Part shown: in pieces, positions 7,616-16,420 of the stretch
Layout of the letters: each line of letters starts with the position of its first letter
How positions within the stretch are numbered: the first letter of the stretch is position 1
Position numbers and translations under genes: made by a program
The notes under the pieces: model-generated
Seen by the model: the letters and a program-made list of their open reading frames with translations, nothing else
Databases searched by the model: none
Told to the model about the DNA's origin: nothing
NCBI GenBank assembly: GCA_021774775.1
Contig: JAJFIT010000251.1
Location: 1 to 32,379 of the forward strand
Direction: 5' to 3'
DNA length: 32,379 nt
From: Alphaproteobacteria bacterium
Lineage (GTDB): Bacteria > Pseudomonadota > Alphaproteobacteria > Sphingomonadales > Kordiimonadaceae

Positions 7616-9817
7616 CTAACCGGCCACATTGACGGCGACCGCCGTGTTTTTGAACGAGGGCGTTTTGCTGCGTTCATCAACCATTGTGCTGGTCAGGGCA
7701 TTTGCCTCCGGGTAATAACAAAGTAGATTGCCTCGCGGCACATCGAACGGAAAAACTTTCACCGCCAGCATTTCGCCAAAGGCCGACTTTAAAGAAATTT
7801 TATCGCCGTGGCTTACCCCCAACTCACTGATATCGTCTTGGTTCATCATTACGCACCAGCGATCATCGGTTTGCCGGTAACTGTCATGGTTTTCATAGAT
7901 AATCGAATTGAATTGGCCTTCGCTGCGTAGCGTGGCAAGCACGAAAGGATACTCGGCTTTGCCAACAGTTGGAAGCGGGAGGGCACATGACTGGAACCGT
8001 GCTTTACCCGTAGGGGTTTTAAATTCTGGCGTATGGATCAGGCGGCCGCTGATGTGGAATTCTCGTCGGGCAACGTCGATGTCCGCGAGGGCCTTCAGTC
8101 CCGGGACAATCCCCGCAATTGCCTGGCGAGTGTTTTGATGGTTTTTAAAGTCGTTAAACCTGAACGGCAAACCGGGAAGCAAGCTGTCAGCCATGTCGCA
8201 CAAAATAACAGTTTCAGGGCGCACACAGTCATGGCGGGCGATGCCGCCGTCACTTAGGCGAACAAAATTAAACATGCTTTCCTGGGTGGTTGGACTCCAT
8301 TCTTCATCGCGGGCTGTCACTGGCAAAATCAGGCTTTCCCCCGCCTCTACACCACTTACATGACCTTTGTTGAGTGTGGTGGTCAAAAACATTTTAAAGT
8401 CAATGTTATCAAGGGCTTTGGTCGCCCACGGAGTGTTGGGATTGGCTGCTAGAAGATTACCTCCCATGATCAATGCGGCGTCAATGTCACCGCGGTGTGC
8501 TGCATTCATGCATGCCATCGTGTCCATTCCGTTGGTGCGGGGTAGGGTGATGTCAAAGGCTGCTTCCATTCGGGCCATAACATCTTCCTGCAATAGCGGC
8601 TTTACCCCGATGGTGCCGATGCCCTGTACGTTTGAGTGTCCGCGCAGTGGCAACAGGCCCGCGTGTCGGGTGCCAATCATGCCGCGCAGCAACGCCAAAT
8701 TAACCAGGCTTTCAATGTTGGCCACACCGTTGATATGATGTGTGAGACCCATGCCCCAGGCGAAGATGGTTTTTTCCGATTGAACGTAGAGCGCCGCAAC
8801 CCGATCAAAGTCGTCTTTGGACAACCCTGTAGTGGTACACAACGTTTTCCAATCGGCATTTTTGATCGATGATAGAAAGGCATCATAGTCATCAACAAAT
8901 TGCTCAACGAAACCGGTGTTTGTACCGCCTTGTTCAATCACCGCTTTTGCCAGTCCGGTGAAAACCGCGACATCGCTGCCAATATTGGGCTGCAGATAGT
9001 CAGAAGCGATTTCGCTGCCGCCAGCAAGCATTGATTTGGGACTTTTGGGCACGGCGAATTTCACCAAGCCAGGTTCTTTTGCCGGGTTTATCATCACAAC
9101 GGTGCCACCTCGTTCGCGGCAGGCTTTCAGCTTGTGAATAAAACGTGGATGGTTGGACGAAGGATTAGCGCCGACCACGAAAATCAGGTCGCAGCCATCC
9201 AAATCTTCCAGCTCAATGGTTGAAGTAGCGGTTCCAACGGTTGAACCAAGCGCCACACTAGTGGCCTGATGGCAATAATAACTGCAATTGTTGACATTGT
9301 TGGTGCCGTATAGGCGGGCAAAAAGCTGGAAAACAAAGGCAGCTTCGTTGGAGGAACGGCCTGAGGAATAGAAAAAACTACGGTTCGGGGCTGTTTTTCT
9401 GAATCTGTCGACGGCAATCTCCATCGCGCGGTCCCAGCTCACAGGGGTGAACCGATCAGCGCCCCTGCTCTTGTGCAGCGGCGTGTTCAGGCGACCCAAC
9501 TGCTCCATTTCGCGGCCATCAAGTTCCTGCAGTTCATCAAGTGTGTGTTCAAATATTTCAACGGGTATTGCAGGCTGCACATCGCTGGACTGGGCTTGCA
9601 CGCTTTTATTGCAAACCGAAGGAAATTCCCCGGATTCGTTGGTCATGCCGCCAAGTTGTCCGCCCATGCCAAGTGCGCAGGCCTTGCAGGTGTTATGGGA
9701 ATTTAGCGCCTTGGCAGCTTTTTTTACCCCCATCTTGCGTACAGTGTTGAGGGTATAAAGCACCTTTTTTATGCCGCCACCGACAACAAGTGGCTTGGTT
9801 TTGGTGCCGATGGTCAT
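7616..9817 (-). CDS. FdhF/YdeP-family molybdopterin oxidoreductase
   Basis: A 733-aa member of the formate-dehydrogenase-alpha-like family that includes E. coli YdeP (cytoplasmic, bis-MGD). Near the N-terminus are C44-x2-C47 (CKACALGMGG) and C69, as in the CPGCAWP...FCENGAK region of YdeP relatives. SYYCHQATSVALG places C182 where the Mo-ligating Cys/Sec of formate dehydrogenases sits. Later motifs include VVGANPSSNHPR, GMGLTHHINGVANIESLV, GHSNVQGIGT and a C-terminal MopB-binding barrel (MMNQDDISELGVSHGDKI). There is no Tat signal, so it is cytoplasmic. The real substrate of this family is unsettled. It is divergent from mobA, the enzyme that makes its cofactor. No fdhD and no electron-transfer subunit are seen here. 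It ends 2 bp from the kinase stop. Confidence 0.9.
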   Translation of the reverse strand: MTIGTKTKPLVVGGGIKKVLYTLNTVRKMGVKKAAKALNSHNTCKACALGMGGQLGGMTNESGEFPSVCNKSVQAQSSDVQPAIPVEIFEHTLDELQELDGREMEQLGRLNTPLHKSRGADRFTPVSWDRAMEIAVDRFRKTAPNRSFFYSSGRSSNEAAFVFQLFARLYGTNNVNNCSYYCHQATSVALGSTVGTATSTIELEDLDGCDLIFVVGANPSSNHPRFIHKLKACRERGGTVVMINPAKEPGLVKFAVPKSPKSMLAGGSEIASDYLQPNIGSDVAVFTGLAKAVIEQGGTNTGFVEQFVDDYDAFLSSIKNADWKTLCTTTGLSKDDFDRVAALYVQSEKTIFAWGMGLTHHINGVANIESLVNLALLRGMIGTRHAGLLPLRGHSNVQGIGTIGVKPLLQEDVMARMEAAFDITLPRTNGMDTMACMNAAHRGDIDAALIMGGNLLAANPNTPWATKALDNIDFKMFLTTTLNKGHVSGVEAGESLILPVTARDEEWSPTTQESMFNFVRLSDGGIARHDCVRPETVILCDMADSLLPGLPFRFNDFKNHQNTRQAIAGIVPGLKALADIDVARREFHISGRLIHTPEFKTPTGKARFQSCALPLPTVGKAEYPFVLATLRSEGQFNSIIYENHDSYRQTDDRWCVMMNQDDISELGVSHGDKISLKSAFGEMLAVKVFPFDVPRGNLLCYYPEANALTSTMVDERSKTPSFKNTAVAVNVAG

Positions 9818-9904
9818 ATAGTGATCCTCAATACTGGTTTGCTAGGCAAAATAGAATGTCGTTACCGACAGTTTTTATACATCACAAATGACACAGCTTC
9901 AAAA

Positions 9905-10501
9905 ATGAAAATCGCAGGGTTGATTTTAGCGGGCGGACAATCCCGCCGGTTGGGTGCGCATAAGTTTCAAACGCTTTTGGGTGATCGGCCTTTGCTGGAC
10001 CATGTTGCTGCGGGCTTGGCACCGCAAGTTGGTGCGATGGCGGTGAATTTGCCGCCAGATTGTACGCACGAAAAAATTACCGTGCTGCACGAGCCAGAGG
10101 GCAAACGAGAGGGTCCGTTGGCGGGCGTGTTGCTTGGCCTTGAATGGGCACAATCTGTTGGAGCAGATACGCTGGTTACTATGCCGGTCGATGTGCCATT
10201 TTCCCCGCATGATATTGTCGCACAATTATTGACGCACAGTAAGGAGCAAGAGCCGGTATGTGCGGTTGAAGGCGGAAGACGGCACGGTTTGTGTGCCTTG
10301 TGGCCGGTGGTTTGTCTACCAGCATTTACTATTGCCTATACAGATGGAAATATACGCACTGTAAACCGAATGCTGGACTTGTTGCAGGTGCAAGAGGTCG
10401 CATTCGAAGCAATTGGCAATGAACAGTTTTTTAATATCAACACGACCGTAGATATTGAAAAAGCGCGGCAAATTTTATTAAGGACGAAAGACCTTGAATA
10501 G
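9905..10501 (+). CDS. mobA: Molybdenum cofactor guanylyltransferase MobA
   Basis: A 198-aa enzyme that attaches GMP from GTP to molybdopterin to give the MGD cofactor of the DMSO-reductase superfamily. The N-terminus has LILAGGQSRRLGAHK, the nucleotide-binding loop LAGGxSxRMGxDK of MobA (with Leu for Met and His for Asp), then GPLAGVLLGLEWA, VTMPVDVPF (metal-binding Asp) and the C-terminal FFNINTTVDIEKA. I chose the ATG at 9905 over the in-frame GTG at 9821, because family homology starts at MKIAGLILAGG. It is divergent from the YdeP-like oxidoreductase (87 bp gap), which fits shared need for the cofactor. Its last 8 bp overlap the next gene, implying co-transcription. Confidence 0.93.
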   Translation: MKIAGLILAGGQSRRLGAHKFQTLLGDRPLLDHVAAGLAPQVGAMAVNLPPDCTHEKITVLHEPEGKREGPLAGVLLGLEWAQSVGADTLVTMPVDVPFSPHDIVAQLLTHSKEQEPVCAVEGGRRHGLCALWPVVCLPAFTIAYTDGNIRTVNRMLDLLQVQEVAFEAIGNEQFFNINTTVDIEKARQILLRTKDLE

Positions 10502-11858
10502 GATTGATACCAATGTATTGGTCATCGGTGCTGGCAGCGTCGGCATTGCCGTTGCCTATTATTTGAAAAAACACGACCCGTCACTGGATGTAACTTTGGC
10601 GGATTGCGGGCAACCGATGGCCTTCACGTCTGCACAGTCAGGTGAAAATTACCGCAACTGGTGGCCTAACCCGATGATGCGTGCCTTCACCGACAGAAGT
10701 GTCGACCTGATGGAGGAAATCGCGCTTGAAAGCGACAACGTCCTTCAAATGACGCGGCGGGGCTATGTGCTGGCGACGCGTCAAACCGATATCGATGTTC
10801 ATCTTGCAGAGCTTGAGGCTGGATATGTCGATAGCCCGGAAAATCAGATACGGATGCACACTGGCGGGGCCAACGGCGGTTATCAGCCTGCGGTGGAGGA
10901 AGATTGGAAAAGCGCGCCGAACGGCGTGGATGTGCTAACCGATAAAGCAATGATAGAAAAGGCTTTTCCATATTTTGACCAGGAGATACGGTCGGTGATC
11001 CATATTCGGCGAGCCGGAATGATCAGCGGCCAGCAAATGGGGCAATATATGCTGCAGGCATATAGGGAAGTGGGTGGCAAACGATTGACCGGTAAGGTTG
11101 ATCACATTGATAGCGCGGATACTTTTTCGGTGCAGCTTGATAACGGTGCTACCATCGTTCAGGCAGCGCGCATCGTTAACGCTGCTGGGCCTTTTGTCGG
11201 CGACATTGCGGGCATGCTAGGCATTGACCTGCCAGTTGATAATTGGGTTCAGCAAAAAATCGCATTTGAAGACACCAAGAAAGCGATTGCGCGTACTATG
11301 CCCTTTTCCATTGATCTGGACCCGCAGTATTTGGACTGGGACGAGGACGAGCGGCAGTTGCTGGCAGAGGATCCGGATTTTGCGTGGCTCGCCCGTGAAC
11401 TACCTGGTGCGATCCATTGCCGACCTGAGGGCGGAGACCGAGGGGCCTGGGTTAAACTCGGCTGGGCCTATAACTCAGCCGCGGCAGCGGTTTCCTTTGC
11501 GCCGGAGTTTGATGATCAGTTTCCTGAAATTGTGCTGCGCGGCGCTGCTCGGTTGAACCCCGCACTGCGGGCTTACTACGGCCAATTGCCGCGCAGCACG
11601 GTTCATTACGGTGGCTATTATACGCTGACGGAAGAAAACTGGCCGCTGCTTGGCCCAACCGATGTGGACGGATTTTATCTCGCAGGCGCGTTGTCTGGCT
11701 TTGGCACCATGGCGGCCTGCGCCAGCGGCGATTTGCTGGCCAGGCATTTGCTGAACCGAGACTTGCCAGATTATGCAGCTATGTTGTCTCCATTGCGCTA
11801 CAAGGATCCATCCATTGTGGCGATGATGAATGCGCAGCAGAACCCCGGCATTCTGTAA
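10494..11858 (+). CDS. FAD-dependent oxidoreductase, DAO family
   Basis: A 454-aa flavoprotein. The N-terminal Rossmann motif is VLVIGAGSVGIAVAYYLKKH (GxGxxG at 12-17), followed by an acidic residue at the end of beta 2 (LADC). A DAO-type C-terminal half carries IVNAAGPFVGDIA, YYTLTEENWPLLGPT and DGFYLAGALSGFGTMAACASGDLLA. It probably oxidises an amine, amino acid or hydroxyacid; the substrate is unknown. It starts with TTG 8 bp inside mobA (an in-frame ATG is not available until Met40 in QPMAFTS, which would remove the FAD loop), so translation is probably coupled to mobA. A covalent-flavin motif is not evident. A near-tandem 15-bp repeat (GGCATTCT...) straddles its stop codon. Confidence 0.85.
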   Translation: MNRIDTNVLVIGAGSVGIAVAYYLKKHDPSLDVTLADCGQPMAFTSAQSGENYRNWWPNPMMRAFTDRSVDLMEEIALESDNVLQMTRRGYVLATRQTDIDVHLAELEAGYVDSPENQIRMHTGGANGGYQPAVEEDWKSAPNGVDVLTDKAMIEKAFPYFDQEIRSVIHIRRAGMISGQQMGQYMLQAYREVGGKRLTGKVDHIDSADTFSVQLDNGATIVQAARIVNAAGPFVGDIAGMLGIDLPVDNWVQQKIAFEDTKKAIARTMPFSIDLDPQYLDWDEDERQLLAEDPDFAWLARELPGAIHCRPEGGDRGAWVKLGWAYNSAAAAVSFAPEFDDQFPEIVLRGAARLNPALRAYYGQLPRSTVHYGGYYTLTEENWPLLGPTDVDGFYLAGALSGFGTMAACASGDLLARHLLNRDLPDYAAMLSPLRYKDPSIVAMMNAQQNPGIL

Positions 11859-11933
11859 CAAGGCATTCTATAAGGAATAGCTTGCAACCATTGCTGTCGG
11901 TACCCATTTCTAAAAGAAAAATGGAGTAAGGCC

Positions 11934-12746
11934 GTGACAATAGGATTGGCACTTGGCGGCGGCGCAGGTCTTGGTTGGGCGCACATAGGTGTAGTGCGGG
12001 TTCTGGAAGCCGAGGGTGTGCCCATTGACGTGGTGGCCGGAACCAGCATTGGTGCCATAGTGGGTGCCTGCATCGCTGCTGATATTGTTGACGAACTGGA
12101 AGATGTGGCCCGCGAAATTTCATTGCGAGACATGCTATCCATGGGCGAGCTTGGATTCAACAAAGGCAGTTTGCTTGGGGCTGGAAAAATCGAACAGCGT
12201 CTGCGCGGCCATTTCGGCCACCGAACCATCGAAGAATTAGCCAAACCATTCGCTGCCGTTGCTGCAGACCTTTATTCTGGCGAAAAAGTTGTGCTGGATC
12301 AGGGCGATGTGGTTACCGCGCTTAGAGCATCGTCTGCCATACCCGGCATGTTACCCCCGATACAAACAGCTCGCCTATTGCTGGTGGACGGCGGCGTCGC
12401 CGACCCCATTCCGGTGCAAGCCGCCCGGGACTTGGGCGCGAGTAAAATCATTGCCGTAGACCTGCAAGGTGATTATCCGGGCCGTTCGCGTCGGCTGGGG
12501 TTTGACCCAGACGGTGATAAACCTGCGTTGGCAGCGATGAAGTCAGCGCGGGCAGGTTGGTCGCTTGCACTGCGCGCCCTTAGTCAGGCCAACCTGAAAA
12601 TTGACAGACCGGATGTTTTGATTTCGCCGCGCATTGGTCATATCGACATGGCAGACTTTACCAAGGCGGATGAGCTGATCGCACTGGGTAAAAAAGCAGC
12701 CTATGACATGCTCACCGAAGTTGAGAGCATGCTGGCGAGGCAATAA
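11934..12746 (+). CDS. Patatin-like phospholipase (RssA/NTE type)
   Basis: A 270-aa cytoplasmic acyl hydrolase with a Ser-Asp dyad. The oxyanion loop LALGGGAGLGWAHIG lies at residues 5-19, the nucleophile S38 is in AGTSIGAI (GxSxG), and D152 is in LLVDGGVADPIPV. The size and lack of extra domains match the bacterial RssA/YlbK group, which act on phospholipids or lysophospholipids; the true substrate is unknown. The start is GTG at 11934, with GGAGTAAG just upstream, and homology begins at residue 2. It lies 75 bp after the FAD oxidoreductase on the same strand, probably the last gene of the mobA operon, and converges on the acyl-CoA dehydrogenase with a 19-bp gap. Confidence 0.92.
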   Translation: MTIGLALGGGAGLGWAHIGVVRVLEAEGVPIDVVAGTSIGAIVGACIAADIVDELEDVAREISLRDMLSMGELGFNKGSLLGAGKIEQRLRGHFGHRTIEELAKPFAAVAADLYSGEKVVLDQGDVVTALRASSAIPGMLPPIQTARLLLVDGGVADPIPVQAARDLGASKIIAVDLQGDYPGRSRRLGFDPDGDKPALAAMKSARAGWSLALRALSQANLKIDRPDVLISPRIGHIDMADFTKADELIALGKKAAYDMLTEVESMLARQ

Positions 12747-12765
12747 AAAGTCTAAACTATGTCAG

Positions 12766-13899
12766 TTATTTTTTGATTTCACGGTTGATAACCATGCGCT
12801 GAATGTCTGATGTGCCTTCATAAATCTGGCACACTTTTACATCGCGGTAGATGCGTTCAACCGGATATTCAGACAGATAGCCGTAGCCGCCAAGGGTCTG
12901 GATCGCTGCGGAACAAATTTTTTCTGCGGCTTCGCTGGCAAATAATTTGGCCATACAGGCTTCCTTGAGACAGGGCTGGCCAGCATCTTTTTTGGATGCA
13001 GCATTCAAAACCATTAGTTCTGCCGCTTGCAGTTCTGTGGCCATGTCGGCCAGGCGAAAACCAACCGCTTGGTGGTCGACGATTGGTTTGCCGAAAGTTT
13101 CGCGTTCTTTAGCGTAGCCGAGGGCATAGTCATAAGCCGCTTTTGCCATACCCACAGACTGGGCCGCGATGCCGATGCGCCCGGTTTCCAGATTGGAAAG
13201 TGCTATCTTGTAGCCATCACCTTCTGCGCCCATCAGACAATCGGTCGGCACTTCCATGTCATCGAAGACAATCTGGCAGGTGTCTGACGATTTTTGGCCC
13301 AGCTTATGTTCAACGCTGGCAACTCGGTATCCCGGCGTGTTAGTCGGTACCAAAAAGGCAGACAAACCGCGTTTTCCCGCAGACGTGTCGGTAACGGCAA
13401 ATACAATAGCCACACCGGCGATTTTGCCCGACGTGATAAATTGCTTGGTACCATTCAATTTCCAACCGCTGTTAGTCCGTTCAGCTTTTGTTTTTAACTG
13501 TGAAGCGTCAGACCCAGCTTGTGGTTCGGTCAGGCAGAATGCGCCGATCATGTCGCCGCGGGCGAGGGGCTTGAGAAAGCGCTCTTTCTGTTCGTTGCTG
13601 CCGTTTGCCAGAATAGCGGCGCATACCGGTGCGTTATTGACGCTCATTAGCGTCGATAGCCCGCCGTCACCGGCAGCAATTTCAATGAGCGCAAGCGCAT
13701 AAGAAGTATAGTCAGTTTCGGCGCCGTCCCATTCTTCTGGTACTGTCATGCCCATAAGGCCAAGCGCACCCATTTCGCGCAGAAAATCGGCGGGAATTTC
13801 GCCGGATTTTTCCCATTCACCGGCTCTCGGCGCTATCTCGTCGCGCGCAAAGGCACGTGCCATGTCTTGCACCATGCGTTGTTCTTCAGAAAGCATCAT
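12766..13899 (-). CDS. Acyl-CoA dehydrogenase
   Basis: A 377-aa FAD enzyme that introduces the alpha-beta double bond into acyl-CoA and passes electrons to ETF. Signature 1, GAFCLTEPQAGSDASQLKT, lies near residue 120; signature 2, the C-terminal QTLGGYGYLSEYPVERIYRD, is followed by YEGTSDIQRMVI, with catalytic base E361. That placement and the length fit the short-chain/branched-chain ACAD group; exact chain specificity cannot be read. The start is one of two adjacent ATG codons (MMLSEEQ). It is 33 bp downstream of the thiolase on the same strand, so the two probably form an operon for acyl-CoA degradation. Confidence 0.95.
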   Translation of the reverse strand: MMLSEEQRMVQDMARAFARDEIAPRAGEWEKSGEIPADFLREMGALGLMGMTVPEEWDGAETDYTSYALALIEIAAGDGGLSTLMSVNNAPVCAAILANGSNEQKERFLKPLARGDMIGAFCLTEPQAGSDASQLKTKAERTNSGWKLNGTKQFITSGKIAGVAIVFAVTDTSAGKRGLSAFLVPTNTPGYRVASVEHKLGQKSSDTCQIVFDDMEVPTDCLMGAEGDGYKIALSNLETGRIGIAAQSVGMAKAAYDYALGYAKERETFGKPIVDHQAVGFRLADMATELQAAELMVLNAASKKDAGQPCLKEACMAKLFASEAAEKICSAAIQTLGGYGYLSEYPVERIYRDVKVCQIYEGTSDIQRMVINREIKK

Positions 13900-13932
13900 G
13901 ACTTGGTACCACCAGTTTGATTGTTGCGTCCG

Positions 13933-15114
13933 TTAGGCCAGTTCAAGCGCGATCGCTGTTGCTTCGCCGCCACCAATGCACAAGCTTGCAACGCCGGTTT
14001 TCAGTCCGCGTTTCCTGAGGGCGTTAATGAGTGTAACACAGATACGGGCACCGGAGGCACCGATTGGGTGTCCAAGCGCACAGGCACCGCCATTAACGTT
14101 GACTTTGGCGTGATCAAGGCCAAGTTCCTGCATTGCAGCCATCGGTACAACCGCGAAGGCTTCGTTGATTTCAAACAAGTCCACATCGTCGGCGGTCCAA
14201 CCCGCTTTCTCCATCACGCTTTTCACGGCTGTAACTGGCGCCGTGGTGAACCATTCTGGCTCGTGGGCGAAATTCGCGTGGGCTATAACCGTTGCCAGCG
14301 GTGTCAGGCCGCGTGCCTCGGCCTCGCTGGCGCTCATCATTACCAGGGCCGCAGCCCCGTCTGAGATAGAGCTTGCGTTGGCGGCAGTTACGGTGCCGTC
14401 TTTTTTGAATGCGGGCCGCAGCGTAGGGATTTTGTCAAACCGTGCTTTCATCGGCTGTTCGTCCTCGGCGACCTCAATGTCGCCGCGGCGGCTTTTGACC
14501 GTAACAGGCGTTACTTCGCCGTCAAAAGAGCCATCTTCAATGGCCTTCTGTGCGCGCTTGAGTGATTCGATTGCATAGGCGTCCTGCGCTTCTCGGGTGA
14601 ACTGATAATGCTCGGCACACAGTTCAGCGAACACGCCCATAGGACCGCCAGCATAGGCGTCGGTCAGGCCGTCCAGGGCCATGTGATCAATGATTTGAGC
14701 GTTGCCGTATTTGATACCGGTGCGGGCATTGGGCATCATGTGCGGGGCGAGCGACATGCTTTCCATGCCACCTGCGACAACCACGTCATTGGTGCCAGCG
14801 AGAATGCTGTCATGGGCCTGCATCATCGCTTTCATGCCCGAGCCGCACATTTTGTTGACCGTTACAGCACCAGTTGAATTGGGAATGCCAGCTTTGATGC
14901 TGGCCTGGCGGGCAGGGGCCTGACCCTGTCCTGCGGGTAATACACAGCCCATTATAGTTTCATCGACCGTTTCACCCTCAACGCCAGCGTTTTTCAGCGC
15001 GGCAGCGATTGCAGTTGCGCCCAGGTCAGACGCTGGAACAGACGACAAGTCACCGAGCAACCCACCCATTGGGGTGCGGGCCATACCAACGATTACGATT
15101 TTTTCTTGAGACAT
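13933..15114 (-). CDS. Acetyl-CoA C-acetyltransferase (thiolase)
   Basis: A 393-aa thiolase II that condenses or cleaves acetoacetyl-CoA. The acyl-accepting C90 is in VTVNKMCGSGMKAM, H349 in GGACALGHPIGASGAR, and C379 in the C-terminal LCIGGGEATAIALE. The length and motifs match biosynthetic thiolases of the PhaA/AtoB type, used either in polyhydroxybutyrate synthesis or in ketone-body and branched-chain acid breakdown. Pairing with an acyl-CoA dehydrogenase and absence of phaB/phaC here favour a catabolic role. GGAG lies 8 bp upstream of the ATG. It is divergent from the small membrane-protein gene. Confidence 0.96.
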   Translation of the reverse strand: MSQEKIVIVGMARTPMGGLLGDLSSVPASDLGATAIAAALKNAGVEGETVDETIMGCVLPAGQGQAPARQASIKAGIPNSTGAVTVNKMCGSGMKAMMQAHDSILAGTNDVVVAGGMESMSLAPHMMPNARTGIKYGNAQIIDHMALDGLTDAYAGGPMGVFAELCAEHYQFTREAQDAYAIESLKRAQKAIEDGSFDGEVTPVTVKSRRGDIEVAEDEQPMKARFDKIPTLRPAFKKDGTVTAANASSISDGAAALVMMSASEAEARGLTPLATVIAHANFAHEPEWFTTAPVTAVKSVMEKAGWTADDVDLFEINEAFAVVPMAAMQELGLDHAKVNVNGGACALGHPIGASGARICVTLINALRKRGLKTGVASLCIGGGEATAIALELA

Positions 15115-15165
15115 TTGTGTGCTCCAACTTGTGTGCGGCGCGGGGAGGCACGCTGCAATTGTTAG

Positions 15166-15179
15166 GCTCTCAAAAGAGC
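15166..15179. promoter_or_regulatory. Short palindrome upstream of the thiolase gene
   Basis: GCTCT-CAAA-AGAGC, 52 bp upstream of the thiolase start in the divergent intergenic region. Its position suits an operator for the thiolase-dehydrogenase operon, but the arms are only 5 bp and no regulator is identifiable. Confidence 0.25.
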
Positions 15180-15235
15180 GTCAGATTTTGCCGGGACAAT
15201 GGCCAAAATACCGCGATTTCGCAAGTGTTATTTGA

Positions 15236-15263
15236 TTGACCAAATATGCATGGCAGCTATAAA
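15236..15263 (+). promoter_or_regulatory. Sigma70-type promoter for the small membrane-protein gene
   Basis: TTGACC (15236-15241), a 16-bp spacer and TATAAA (15258-15263). Transcription would start near 15270, leaving a short leader with GAGAGG before the ATG at 15286. This supports the small gene and rules out the upstream ATG at 15250, which would lie inside the promoter. Confidence 0.6.
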
Positions 15264-15285
15264 AGGCGCAATTGAGAGGTTGATC

Positions 15286-15456
15286 ATGAATAAAAAACCA
15301 ACGGTCACTGGTGTGATGGTGTTTATTGGGTTGCTCGGCGGTGTTATTGGCGGTTTATGGCTTCCCTATATTCCAAGCCTGGAGGCCCTTGCAGGCGGCG
15401 TTCTCGGCGGCATTGTTGGCTTTGTAATTGATAAAGCAAGCGACCGGAAAAGCTAG
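15286..15456 (+). CDS. 56-aa glycine-rich small membrane protein
   Basis: MNKKPTVTGVMVFIGLLGGV followed by two hydrophobic stretches rich in glycine (IGLLGGVIGGLW and LAGGVLGGIVGFVID) and a charged tail KASDRKS. This pattern suggests a short hairpin or two-helix membrane protein with glycine-zipper packing. I do not recognise a family. The start at 15286 is chosen because GAGAGG lies 8 bp upstream and a TTGACC-N16-TATAAA promoter lies just before it; the track's 15199 start precedes that promoter. It is convergent with the desaturase-family gene. The function is unknown. Confidence 0.6.
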   Translation: MNKKPTVTGVMVFIGLLGGVIGGLWLPYIPSLEALAGGVLGGIVGFVIDKASDRKS

Positions 15457-15478
15457 TATTTCATCGCAAATGGGGAAC

Positions 15479-16420
15479 TTACTCTGCAGCGACTGTATCT
15501 TTGCTGCCGTTAGACTTGGAGGTTTTTTGGACCGCCTCGCGCTTTTGCCAAGCCGCCCGGATCATATCGCTGGTCATTCGGCTACCATCGGGGGTCCAGC
15601 CGGGTGGGGCGAGCAAGAACATGGCCTTGTGTTTCCAGCGTTTCGCCGACCAAATGTCCTTGAAAATTCCAAGCCACTCATGAACCGCGACCCTAAGTGG
15701 GTTGAAGGTTCCCAAGTCAGTGACCAAACCATACCTGCAGGCTTCTTCTTTTTGCTCCGGGATGAACGATCCGAACATACGGTCCCACGCCATGAAAACA
15801 CCGGCATAATTGGCGTCAAGATAGCGCGGATTGTTAGCATGATGCACCCGGTGGTGGCTGGGTGTATTGAATATATATTCAAACCAGCGCGGCATCTTGT
15901 CGATGGCCTCTGTGTGAATCCAAAATTGGTAGACCAAATTTATACCTGCGACAAAAAACACGATTGCTGGTTCGATACCAAGAAGGAAGATTGGCATTTT
16001 AAACAAGATGCCGGGCGTGAAGGCACCAGTCCAGGTTTGGCGTAGGGCTGTCGACAGGTTATAATGTTGGCTTGAATGGTGAATTACATGGGCGGCCCAC
16101 ATCCAACGCATGCGGTGGCCCATTCGGTGAATCCAATAATAGGCCAAGTCATCAAGCACAAACGCCAGCACAAATACCCAAAGGGCAGTGCCTATGTCAA
16201 AAATGCCGAAATTTTGCCAAACCCAGTAAGAAGTTCCAATGAAAAAGGCGGCTGACAAAGCACCGGCAACCGTGCTGCCCAGGCCCATCAGCATGGAAGT
16301 CATGGTGTCTTTGCCTTCATAGCGCGCCCGGCCGGATTTCCAGCCAATGATCATCTCAGCGAGAATTAAAATAGTAAAAGCGGGCACCGCAAGCTGGGTT
16401 GGTGCAGGCAAATCAAGCAT
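15479..16420 (-). CDS. Sterol desaturase / fatty acid hydroxylase family protein
   Basis: A 313-aa integral membrane di-iron enzyme. The histidine clusters are complete: HRMGH (with YYWIHRMGHRMRWMW), HVIHHSSQHYN and HRVHHANN, preceded by several hydrophobic segments (residues about 10-25, 45-70, 78-95). The family inserts hydroxyl groups or double bonds into lipids (sterols, carotenoids, fatty acyl chains) in the inner membrane, using O2 and reducing power; the substrate here is not evident. The C-terminus is a basic, low-complexity tail (KTSKSNGSKD). The start overlaps the preceding gene by 8 bp, so the two are probably translated together. Confidence 0.9.
   Translation of the reverse strand: MLDLPAPTQLAVPAFTILILAEMIIGWKSGRARYEGKDTMTSMLMGLGSTVAGALSAAFFIGTSYWVWQNFGIFDIGTALWVFVLAFVLDDLAYYWIHRMGHRMRWMWAAHVIHHSSQHYNLSTALRQTWTGAFTPGILFKMPIFLLGIEPAIVFFVAGINLVYQFWIHTEAIDKMPRWFEYIFNTPSHHRVHHANNPRYLDANYAGVFMAWDRMFGSFIPEQKEEACRYGLVTDLGTFNPLRVAVHEWLGIFKDIWSAKRWKHKAMFLLAPPGWTPDGSRMTSDMIRAAWQKREAVQKTSKSNGSKDTVAAE

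Noticed and set aside
7908-9758. Several plus-strand ORFs opposite the molybdopterin oxidoreductase
   Set aside because: All are antisense shadows of a fully conserved 733-aa gene and lack family features.
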